From Rhodoferax sp. (GTDB taxonomy: Bacteria > Pseudomonadota > Gammaproteobacteria > Burkholderiales > Burkholderiaceae_C), in the NCBI GenBank assembly GCA_018882485.1, contig VERU01000004.1, positions 1-20,236 on the forward strand: 20,236 nt of DNA. The letters are read 5' to 3'. Shown here piece after piece: positions 1 to 5,559 of this stretch. Made by a program: the position numbers and the translations under genes. Within the stretch, counting starts at the first letter, position 1; each line of letters starts with the position of its first letter. The notes under the pieces are model-generated. The model had not been told where the DNA came from, made no database searches, and saw only the letters and a program-made list of their open reading frames with translations.

Positions 1-92
1 CCCTGCAGCAGGCGCAGCACGGCGCGCGCCGCGGCGGGGGCCGAGGCGGGCAGTTCGAAGCGGCTGGCGGTGGCGGGGGTGGTGATGGTCAT
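1..92 (-). CDS. Probable cyclopropane-fatty-acyl-phospholipid synthase-type methyltransferase (N-terminus only)
   Basis: Only the first 30 codons are inside the window; the gene runs off the left edge. The reading starts at the ATG whose complement is at 90-92, the only ATG in the short gap after the DUF1365 gene, with a 28-bp spacer. The visible protein has a low-complexity Thr/Ala start followed by an Ala-rich stretch ending in AVLRLLQ. That resembles the beginning of the CFA-synthase/SAM-methyltransferase that normally follows the COG2907 oxidoreductase and DUF1365 genes in proteobacteria. Such enzymes transfer a methyl or methylene group from S-adenosylmethionine to unsaturated acyl chains of membrane phospholipids. 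No catalytic residue is visible, so the call rests mainly on gene order. No clear Shine-Dalgarno precedes the ATG, so translation may be coupled to the gene upstream. Another methyltransferase or a lipid-modifying protein remains possible. Confidence 0.5.
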   Translation of the reverse strand, partial: MTITTPATASRFELPASAPAAARAVLRLLQ

Positions 93-120
93 GGCGTCGA
101 CGATCCGGGAAACGATGGCC

Positions 121-894
121 CTAGCGCGTGACGAAGCGCTCGGGCGGCTCGGGGTTGCTGGCGAACGGCACCCGCTTGAGGAACAGGCGCAGCGCCTGCC
201 AGTGGATGCGCGCCATCACGCCCAGCGTCAGGGCCGGGTAGCCCAGAATCGCGCGGCGCAGCGTGCCGGCATCCAGCGGCAGCAGGTCGGCGCTGACGCT
301 GGTTTGCAGCAGGGGGCCGTCCGGTCCGTCGTGGTCGACCCTGGCCACCGTGCGCGTGCGCTCGGGTGTGATCATGAACCGGAACCGGTAGCGCCCCTGC
401 ACCGTACAGAACGGCGACACATGGAACACCTTGGCCGCCTGCGACTCGACGCCGTAGGCGGGCCGGTCCAGCAGGTAGCAATGGCGTTCGCCGAAGGTGT
501 TGTTGACTTCGGCCACGATCGCGCGCAGGCGGCCATCCGGTCGGTGGCAATACCAGAAACTCACCGGCTTGAAGCTGTAGCCCAGCACGCGCGGATAGCA
601 GTGCAGCCAGACCTCTCCGGTCGCGTCGGCGATGCCCTCCTGCCGGAGCACTTCGTCCAGCCAGGCCAGGGCCCCACCCCGCTCGGGACCGCGTCCGTCC
701 CCGTGGTCGGAGTCGTGAAAGCTCAGCAGGGCGGGCCGGTTGCAGGGCAGGATGCCCGCTCCGTGGCGGGCCAGGCTGCGCATGGGCAACAGCAGGAAGC
801 AGGTCGGGTAGACGAAGGCGTGGTGCACCGGGCGCAACCGCGTGTGCCGGACCCGCCCGAAGCCGATCAGGGGATGCGCGACGGCGTCGGTCAT
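121..894 (-). CDS. DUF1365 family protein (COG3496)
   Basis: The product is 257 aa, typical for DUF1365. It starts MTDAVAHPLIGFGRVRHTRL and carries family-like blocks: a Tyr-Pro-Thr-Cys-Phe block near residue 30, GYSFKPVSFWYCH near the middle, EVNNTFGE, and FHVSPFC followed by a Tyr-Arg-Phe-Arg-Phe strand. The ATG at 894 overlaps the TGA of the upstream oxidoreductase gene (ATGA, 891-894), so the two are probably translationally coupled. The family has no assigned biochemical reaction. It is consistently linked to a COG2907 FAD oxidoreductase and a CFA-type methyltransferase, which points to modification of membrane fatty acids, often under stress or light control in other bacteria. That role is inference from context. 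The longer open frame extending upstream to 1557 is a shadow of the oxidoreductase gene and was not used. Confidence 0.88.
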   Translation of the reverse strand: MTDAVAHPLIGFGRVRHTRLRPVHHAFVYPTCFLLLPMRSLARHGAGILPCNRPALLSFHDSDHGDGRGPERGGALAWLDEVLRQEGIADATGEVWLHCYPRVLGYSFKPVSFWYCHRPDGRLRAIVAEVNNTFGERHCYLLDRPAYGVESQAAKVFHVSPFCTVQGRYRFRFMITPERTRTVARVDHDGPDGPLLQTSVSADLLPLDAGTLRRAILGYPALTLGVMARIHWQALRLFLKRVPFASNPEPPERFVTR

Positions 895-2192
895 GCGGTG
901 GTCCCCGTGGACCGGCCGGTATCGGTCAGCAACTGCGCTGCGGCGGCCAGACCGGACTTGAGTCCGTCTTCGTGGAATCCGTAGCCGGTCCAGGCCCCGC
1001 AGAAGTAGGTGTGATGCCGGCCTTGCAGGCCCGCAACCCCGTCCTGTGCCAGGATGGCGGCCCGATCGAACACCGGGTGGGCGTAGTCGAAAGCGGCGTG
1101 GATCTGGTGGGGGTCGATGTCGCGCACCGGGTTGAGCGAGACCAGCACCGGCTGCGTGAAAGGCAGGGGTTGCAGCCGGTTCAGCAGGTAGTGCAGGCAG
1201 ACCCGGTTCGGCTGGTCGGTGTCCATGGAGCGCTCGTAATTCCAGGCGGCCCAGGCCAGGGGCCGGCCAGGCAGCACCGAGCGATCGGTGTGCAGCACGG
1301 CGCGGTTCGGCTGGTAGCGGATGGCTCCCAGCACCGCCTGCTCCCGCGGGCTGGGCTGTGCCAGCAGGGCCAGCGCCTGGTCGGAATGGGTGGCCAGGAT
1401 CAGCTTGTCGTAGCGTTGCGTACCCGCGTCGGTGGTCAGCAGGACCCCGTCGTCGTCGCGCTTGATGCGCCGCACGGCACAGTTCAGCCGGCGGTCGTTC
1501 AGGCGCGACGTGATCGCCTCGACATAGCGCCGGGCGCCGCCGGACACCGTCCACCACTGGGGCCGGTCACGGACCTGCAGCAGCCCGTGGTTGTGGCAGA
1601 AGCGCAGCATGGTGGCCACCGGGAACTGCAGCATCTGGTCGGTCGGACAACTCCAGATGCAGCCCAGCATGGGCAGGAAATACCAGTCCCGGAAGGCCTG
1701 CGAGAAGCCGTGCTGGTCCAGAAATTCCGACAACGGTTGCATCGGCTCGTGGTCGGCGGCGGCGGTGGCCAACCGGGTGGCGAGGGCATTGAAGCGCAGC
1801 ACGCTGCGCAGCATGCCGATGAATTGAGGATTCAGCAGATTGCGGCGTTGGGCAAACACGGTGTTCAGAGAGGAGCCGCTCCACTCCAGCGCGGCCCGGC
1901 CTGCGTCACCCGGCACCTGGACCGAGAAGGACATGTCCGAACGCGAGCAGGGGATGTCCAGTTCGGAGAACAGCCGGATCAGGGTCGGGTAGGTGCGTTC
2001 GTTGAACACCAGAAATCCCGTGTCCACCCCGTGCGTCACCGATCCGCCCGGTCCGTTCAGGGTGAGGTCTACCGTATGGGTGTGCCCGCCAAAGTAGTCG
2101 GATGCCTCGAACAGCGTCACCTCGGCCTGACCCTGCAGCCGGTGTGCGGCACCCAGTCCGGAGATGCCGGAGCCGACGATCGCGACCTTCAT
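891..2192 (-). CDS. NAD(P)/FAD-dependent oxidoreductase, COG2907 type
   Basis: The product is 433 aa. The N-terminus is a Rossmann FAD-binding beta-alpha-beta unit with G7-S-G9-I-S-G12 and the acidic residue E29 that binds the ADP ribose, followed by the FGGHTHT motif of the amine-oxidase/phytoene-desaturase superfamily. The C-terminus has the second FAD-contact block, FCGAWTGYGFHEDGLKSGL. Length and motifs fit the COG2907 family. It is the first gene of a minus-strand operon with the DUF1365 gene (4-bp overlap) and a probable CFA-type methyltransferase. The likely job is oxidation or desaturation chemistry on a lipid substrate, but no substrate can be named from sequence. The start is the ATG giving a methionine immediately before the first beta strand. 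There is no strong Shine-Dalgarno. A promoter and an inverted repeat lie about 70-115 bp upstream. Confidence 0.9.
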   Translation of the reverse strand: MKVAIVGSGISGLGAAHRLQGQAEVTLFEASDYFGGHTHTVDLTLNGPGGSVTHGVDTGFLVFNERTYPTLIRLFSELDIPCSRSDMSFSVQVPGDAGRAALEWSGSSLNTVFAQRRNLLNPQFIGMLRSVLRFNALATRLATAAADHEPMQPLSEFLDQHGFSQAFRDWYFLPMLGCIWSCPTDQMLQFPVATMLRFCHNHGLLQVRDRPQWWTVSGGARRYVEAITSRLNDRRLNCAVRRIKRDDDGVLLTTDAGTQRYDKLILATHSDQALALLAQPSPREQAVLGAIRYQPNRAVLHTDRSVLPGRPLAWAAWNYERSMDTDQPNRVCLHYLLNRLQPLPFTQPVLVSLNPVRDIDPHQIHAAFDYAHPVFDRAAILAQDGVAGLQGRHHTYFCGAWTGYGFHEDGLKSGLAAAAQLLTDTGRSTGTTA

Positions 2193-2259
2193 GGGCGCCG
2201 CGTCACCCGGGTGGCCACCGCAAGCCGGAACAAGAAGGATTCGTTGAATTTCATACTAC

Positions 2260-2279
2260 CCAGTCACTTTCATGACCGG
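2260..2279. promoter_or_regulatory. Inverted repeat at predicted transcription start: candidate operator
   Basis: On the minus strand the sequence is CCGGTCATGAAAGTGACTGG: 7-bp arms CCGGTCA and TGACTGG around a 6-base spacer, with one imperfect position (a G-T in RNA). It begins directly after the predicted -10 box of the oxidoreductase operon and covers the expected +1 near 2273. This is a classic position for a repressor site. It could instead form a small 5' hairpin in the mRNA. No regulator gene is present in the window. Confidence 0.4.
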
Positions 2280-2308
2280 ATAGTAATTTATTGATCGAAC
2301 AACGTCAA
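2280..2308 (-). promoter_or_regulatory. Sigma-70-type promoter of the oxidoreductase/DUF1365 operon
   Basis: Reading the minus strand, TTGACG (2308-2303) is followed by a 17-base spacer and TACTAT (2285-2280). Spacing and both hexamers are close to the housekeeping consensus. The predicted start of transcription is near 2273, giving a leader of about 80 bases before the ATG at 2192. It lies in the 189-bp gap between the oxidoreductase gene and the HD-GYP-like pair, which is the expected place. Confidence 0.6.
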
Positions 2309-2314
2309 CGGTCA

Positions 2315-2331
2315 GGGCACCGGGCTTGCCC
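2315..2331 (-). terminator. Possible hairpin at the end of the HD-GYP-like transcript
   Basis: On the minus strand GGGCA-AGCCCGG-TGCCC forms a 5-bp stem with a 7-base loop, and the overlapping CGGGC-AA-GCCCG offers an alternative. It lies about 50 bases after the TGA of the second HD-GYP-like gene. No T-tract follows, so it is not a standard intrinsic terminator. It may only mark the 3' end or be chance in GC-rich DNA. Confidence 0.2.
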
Positions 2332-2381
2332 GCAGGCCGTGCGCCATCGCTTGCGCCGGTCATTGCGGGGTGGACGGCGCT

Positions 2382-3638
2382 TCAGCTTGCGAGGGATCTG
2401 CCGCGTCCCAGTGTCAGGGGCAGCAGGCGCTTGAGGTTGGGGCGCGACCGGATGTCGTGGTGCGGGATGCTGGCGGTGATCTTGAAGTCGGGCTGGGTGG
2501 TGTCGCGCAAGGGGAGCTCGCTGTTGGCCAGACCCGACTTGCTGACGATGACCGCAACCGTGGGCGTGGGGGTGTTGGCGCCCCGACGAACCACCACCGC
2601 CAGTTCCCCGCAGGCCAGACGGACGAAGGTGCCGGGGGAATAGATGCCCACCGCCTTGATCAGGGCCGCACCGGCTTCATCGACCTGCTTGAGTTCGTCG
2701 AAATAGGCGGCTTTCATGGCCAGACCCGGGAGCATGGGTTTGCGGCCAGCCCGCGGCGAGATGGCCGCCGCGAACATGTCGGCGCGCTGGATCAGCCGGG
2801 CCATGCGTTCACCGGGCGTGCGGTTGCCCAGGGGGCCGGGCGTGCGGCTGTGGTGTTCGAGCACCGCCGTGATCCAGTTGCCGTCCGAGACGCCCAGCTT
2901 TTGCAGCATCTCGGCGGAGCGCCGGGCGTGGCCGTCGATGATGCGCCGCTGCGGCGGTCCCAGCGGTTCCTTTTGCTGGGCCAGCCGATCCTGCAACTCG
3001 GTCATGCCGATGTTCATGGTCAGCGCGGCCCGGCTCAGGCATTCCTGTTCGGCCAGCGGCCACTTCAGCACCTCGCGGGCGGCGATGCCGCACATCACGG
3101 ACACCAGCATGGCGTGGGTGGCACTGTAGCGCTCCACCTCCACCGCCGCCATCTGGATCAGCGCCAGCAGCACGCCGTCGGCATTCAGGCGGGAGAACAG
3201 GCTCAGTTTCTGGTCGACCCGGTCGAGCTGGTTGATGAAGACGGAGTCCTCGGTACGCCGCAGGATGGCGTGCAGCTGTTCCTGCAGGTAGGGCCAGTCG
3301 GGATCTTTTTCGACTTCGGGCGCACTGCGCTCGAGCACGCTCTTGAAGCTGGGACCCTCTGGCAGCTTGGCCGTCGGCTGGCTGTCGGCGATCCGGCCCA
3401 GCGGGACATTGCTGTTGAGCATGCCCACCATCTGCCCCAGGTGCTGTTGGCGGTGCAGGGCGGAGTCGACGATGTCGATGTAGACGTTGTCGCGCCCCTC
3501 CACCAGTTCCTCGAGCTCGCGGCGATCGTCGAACTGGTAGCCTTTCTTGGCCAGCAGAACGCCTTTTTCATCCCACAGCGCAAAGCGCAGGGGTTCTGTC
3601 ACGATGACCGATGTCAGTTTGACCGGGACCAGTTCCAT
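2382..3638 (-). CDS. Degenerate HD-GYP domain protein (MN-GPL variant), downstream paralogue
   Basis: The product is 418 aa and aligns throughout with the neighbouring gene at 3651-4883. The N-terminal region (about 1-60) has the LWDEKGVLLAKKG pattern seen before many HD-GYP domains. An HD-GYP-like domain spans about 165-330, and a small C-terminal domain with a TFVRLACGE strand follows. Canonical HD-GYP enzymes hydrolyse cyclic-di-GMP using H...HD...H...HH...D metal ligands. Here H175, H237, H262-H263 and D287 align, but the HD dyad is M208-N209 and the GYP motif is G268-P-L270. Loss of the dyad suggests no ordinary phosphodiesterase activity; it may bind the nucleotide or act as a scaffold. 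There is no signal peptide or membrane segment, so it is cytoplasmic. It follows the first paralogue after 12 bp, so the two are probably co-transcribed. A TGAGG overlapping the upstream stop may serve as ribosome binding site. Confidence 0.85.
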   Translation of the reverse strand: MELVPVKLTSVIVTEPLRFALWDEKGVLLAKKGYQFDDRRELEELVEGRDNVYIDIVDSALHRQQHLGQMVGMLNSNVPLGRIADSQPTAKLPEGPSFKSVLERSAPEVEKDPDWPYLQEQLHAILRRTEDSVFINQLDRVDQKLSLFSRLNADGVLLALIQMAAVEVERYSATHAMLVSVMCGIAAREVLKWPLAEQECLSRAALTMNIGMTELQDRLAQQKEPLGPPQRRIIDGHARRSAEMLQKLGVSDGNWITAVLEHHSRTPGPLGNRTPGERMARLIQRADMFAAAISPRAGRKPMLPGLAMKAAYFDELKQVDEAGAALIKAVGIYSPGTFVRLACGELAVVVRRGANTPTPTVAVIVSKSGLANSELPLRDTTQPDFKITASIPHHDIRSRPNLKRLLPLTLGRGRSLAS

Positions 3639-3650
3639 GACGGTCGGGCC

Positions 3651-4883
3651 TCAGGCGGCAAAACGCGACAGGCTCTGGCGGGTCAGGGGCAGCAGCCGGG
3701 CCAGACCCACATTGACCTTGAGCCCTTGCCGCGGGATGGAGCCGGTGACCTTCCAGTCGGGCAGGCTGGTGTCGCGCAGCGTGAGCTCGCTGTTGGGCAG
3801 TCCGCCCCGGGTCAGGACCACGGCCACCCGGGGCGCCGAGGTGTTGACGCCGCGCCGAACCACGATGGCGGTTTCTTCGCTGGCCAGTCGCACATAGGTC
3901 CCCGGGGGGTACACGCCCACGGCCTTGATCATGGCTGCGCCGGCCTCATCCACCTGCTGGCGCTCGTCGAAATAGGCGGCCTTCATGGCGGCCTGGGTCG
4001 GGGCGGCCGAGCGCGATGCCCGCGGCGCGATCGCGGCCGCGAAGATGTCGGCGCGCTGGATCAGCCGGGCCATGCGTTGCCCCACCGATCGTGGCGCCAG
4101 GGGGCCGGACGTGCGGGCATGGTGGTGCCGTACCGCGTCCAGCATGTCCTGATCGTCCACCCCCAGCCGCTGCAGCAGCTGGGCCGAGCGCTCCGGGTGG
4201 AGCCGGATCGACTCGCGCTGGGCCACGGTCAGGGGCTCTTTCTGCTGCGCCAGTCGGTCCTGCAGCAGCGACATGCTGATGTTCATGGTCAGCGCCGCGC
4301 GGCACACCACATCCTGCTGGTCGTCCGGCCATTTGAGAACATCGCGGGCGGTCAGGCCGCACATGACGGACACCAGCATGGCATGGGTGGCGCTGTAACG
4401 GTCGAATTCCTTGGACGACAGGTTGAACAGCGACAGCAGCGTGCCGTCGGGGTTGACCGTGGTATGGTGGGCCAGCTGTCGCTGCAGGCGATCCAGCCGC
4501 AGCGCAAAGGCCTGGGGATTGCTGACCCGCACCAGGGTGTGGGCCTGTTCCTGCAGATCCAGCCAGTCGGCGTCGGTGCTGACTTCCAGTTCGCGCTCGG
4601 GCTCCACCTTCATATCGGCCAGCCGGGTCTCTGCGATCTGGCGGATCTGCCGGTTGTCCTGCACCATGTCGTGCAGCTTTTTCACGAAGGCCCGCTGGGC
4701 CCGTTCGAAATCGGCGATGTCGACCAGCAGCTTGCTGCGCTGGCCGATCATGACCTGCAGTTCCTTCTCGTTCTCGATGACGAAGCCGCGTTCGGCCACC
4801 AGAAAACCGGCCTCATCCCACAGCGGATAGGGCAGCGGTTTGCCGATTTTCAGGTCGTCAAAGGGGATGCTGATCCGGTTCAT
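3651..4883 (-). CDS. Degenerate HD-GYP domain protein (MN-GPL variant), upstream paralogue
   Basis: The product is 410 aa, beginning MNRISIPFDDLKIGKPLPY. I chose the ATG at 4883 because the distance from Met to the shared LWDE motif (24 residues) then matches the paralogue exactly. An in-frame ATG at 4976 would add 31 residues with no counterpart. The HD-GYP-like domain spans about 157-325. H167, H229, H253-H255 and D279 align with metal ligands, but the catalytic HD is M200-N201 and GYP is G260-P-L262. The stretches YSATHAMLVSVMCG and LQDRLAQQKEPL are identical in both proteins. This is therefore a tandem duplication in which the altered dyad was present before duplication or fixed in both copies. 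A catalytically dead c-di-GMP receptor or a regulatory partner is a reasonable inference; altered chemistry cannot be excluded. No Shine-Dalgarno precedes the ATG. Confidence 0.86.
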   Translation of the reverse strand: MNRISIPFDDLKIGKPLPYPLWDEAGFLVAERGFVIENEKELQVMIGQRSKLLVDIADFERAQRAFVKKLHDMVQDNRQIRQIAETRLADMKVEPERELEVSTDADWLDLQEQAHTLVRVSNPQAFALRLDRLQRQLAHHTTVNPDGTLLSLFNLSSKEFDRYSATHAMLVSVMCGLTARDVLKWPDDQQDVVCRAALTMNISMSLLQDRLAQQKEPLTVAQRESIRLHPERSAQLLQRLGVDDQDMLDAVRHHHARTSGPLAPRSVGQRMARLIQRADIFAAAIAPRASRSAAPTQAAMKAAYFDERQQVDEAGAAMIKAVGVYPPGTYVRLASEETAIVVRRGVNTSAPRVAVVLTRGGLPNSELTLRDTSLPDWKVTGSIPRQGLKVNVGLARLLPLTRQSLSRFAA

Positions 4884-4894
4884 GGAGGTATTTA

Positions 4895-4923
4895 ATTTTA
4901 GGCCAGTCCCCCATGGATGCCAA
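4895..4923 (-). promoter_or_regulatory. Promoter of the HD-GYP-like pair, implying a near-leaderless mRNA
   Basis: On the minus strand TTGGCA (4923-4918), a 17-base spacer and TAAAAT (4900-4895) form a good sigma-70 promoter. The predicted +1 is about 4888, only around 5 bases before the ATG at 4883. The intervening bases (TAAATACCTCC) contain no Shine-Dalgarno and in fact resemble its complement. This supports initiation on a leaderless or almost leaderless transcript. Confidence 0.5.
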
Positions 4924-4982
4924 TCCAGTCCAGGCTCTTGGCGTCGAGCATAACCCGGCCGCAGGGCTGCTAGCATGGGCCT

Positions 4983-5507
4983 ATGGTCCGAACACCGTCC
5001 GAAATCCCCCCCAATTCATCCCTCGCTTCGCCGTTGCTGGACCGGATCTGCCCGCCGCACCGCCTGTTGGATCGATTGACCGCCCTGCCGCGCCCTCTGG
5101 TGTTCACCAACGGGGTGTTCGATGTCCTGCACCGGGGCCATGTGCTGTACCTCGAACAGGCTCGCGCCCTCGGGGCCAGTTTGCTGGTGGCGCTGAATAC
5201 CGACGCGTCCGCCCGCCGGCTGGGCAAAGGGCCGGATCGGCCTCTGAACAACCAGGACGACCGCGCCATCCTGATTGCCGCGCTGGCTTCCACCTCCCTG
5301 GTGACCTGGTTCGACGAGGACACGCCGCAGGCCCTGATCGCTGCGGTCCGGCCCGATGTGCTCGTCAAGGGCGGCGATTACGACATGCAGCGGCTGCCGG
5401 AAACCCGCTTGGTGGAGTCCTGGGGCGGGCGGGCGCTGGCGCTGCCGTTCGTGGCGGGCTACTCGACCACCGCGCTGGTCCGTCGCATCCGCCAGATTTC
5501 TGAATGA
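4983..5507 (+). CDS. rfaE2: D-glycero-beta-D-manno-heptose 1-phosphate adenylyltransferase
   Basis: The product is 174 aa and corresponds to the C-terminal nucleotidyltransferase half of HldE, a normal size for the stand-alone RfaE2 of betaproteobacteria. It transfers AMP from ATP to heptose 1-phosphate, making ADP-D-glycero-beta-D-manno-heptose for the lipopolysaccharide inner core in the cytoplasm. The TNGVFDVLHRGH block (42-53) holds the cytidylyltransferase-family HxGH motif at 50-53. RPLNNQDDRAILIAAL, DVLVKGGDYD and the C-terminal GYSTTALVRRI are all diagnostic. The ATG at 4983 is the first Met and leaves about 35 poorly conserved residues before the core; no other Met precedes the HxGH block. 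The kinase partner RfaE1 is not in the window. It is divergent from the HD-GYP-like pair across a 99-bp gap with no convincing plus-strand promoter, and converges with the RND genes. Confidence 0.93.
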   Translation: MVRTPSEIPPNSSLASPLLDRICPPHRLLDRLTALPRPLVFTNGVFDVLHRGHVLYLEQARALGASLLVALNTDASARRLGKGPDRPLNNQDDRAILIAALASTSLVTWFDEDTPQALIAAVRPDVLVKGGDYDMQRLPETRLVESWGGRALALPFVAGYSTTALVRRIRQISE

Positions 5508-5559
5508 AATCGGCCTCCAGCCCTTGTCCTGTATGGATAGTTTGCTATTTTTTTTGATG
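5508..5559 (+). repeat. Intergenic repeat-like spacer with weak terminator after rfaE2
   Basis: The 52-bp convergent gap contains AAATCGGCCTCCAGCCCTTGTCC, then a short stem GGATAG-TTTG-CTATTT (two G-T pairs, about 5535-5550) running directly into a T-tract. From memory, the first part and the GCTATTTTT end resemble an intergenic repeat scattered through Comamonadaceae genomes. This copy looks degenerate, lacking the central AAGCGC palindrome. It could end rfaE2 transcription on the plus strand. Repeat membership needs a genome-wide search. Confidence 0.4.

Noticed and set aside
972..2294. 440-codon plus-strand open frame opposite the FAD oxidoreductase
   Set aside because: Low-complexity Gln/Gly/Val/Arg composition, antisense to a gene with clear FAD-binding motifs.
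4026..4042. GC-rich palindromic cluster GGCGCGATCGCGGCCGCG (a match to the GCGATCGC octamer)
   Set aside because: It lies inside a coding sequence (Ala/Arg codons of the HD-GYP-like protein) and is explained by codon use.
2370..4895. 841-codon plus-strand open frame running opposite both HD-GYP-like genes
   Set aside because: It mirrors the two real genes, its protein is His/Gln/Gly-rich low-complexity, and it matches no family. Long antisense frames are expected from strong GC3 bias, and it persists only because both paralogues share codon phase.
4884..4976. In-frame upstream ATG at 4976 for the first HD-GYP-like gene
   Set aside because: The added 31 residues have no counterpart in the paralogue, and the predicted promoter lies inside this stretch.
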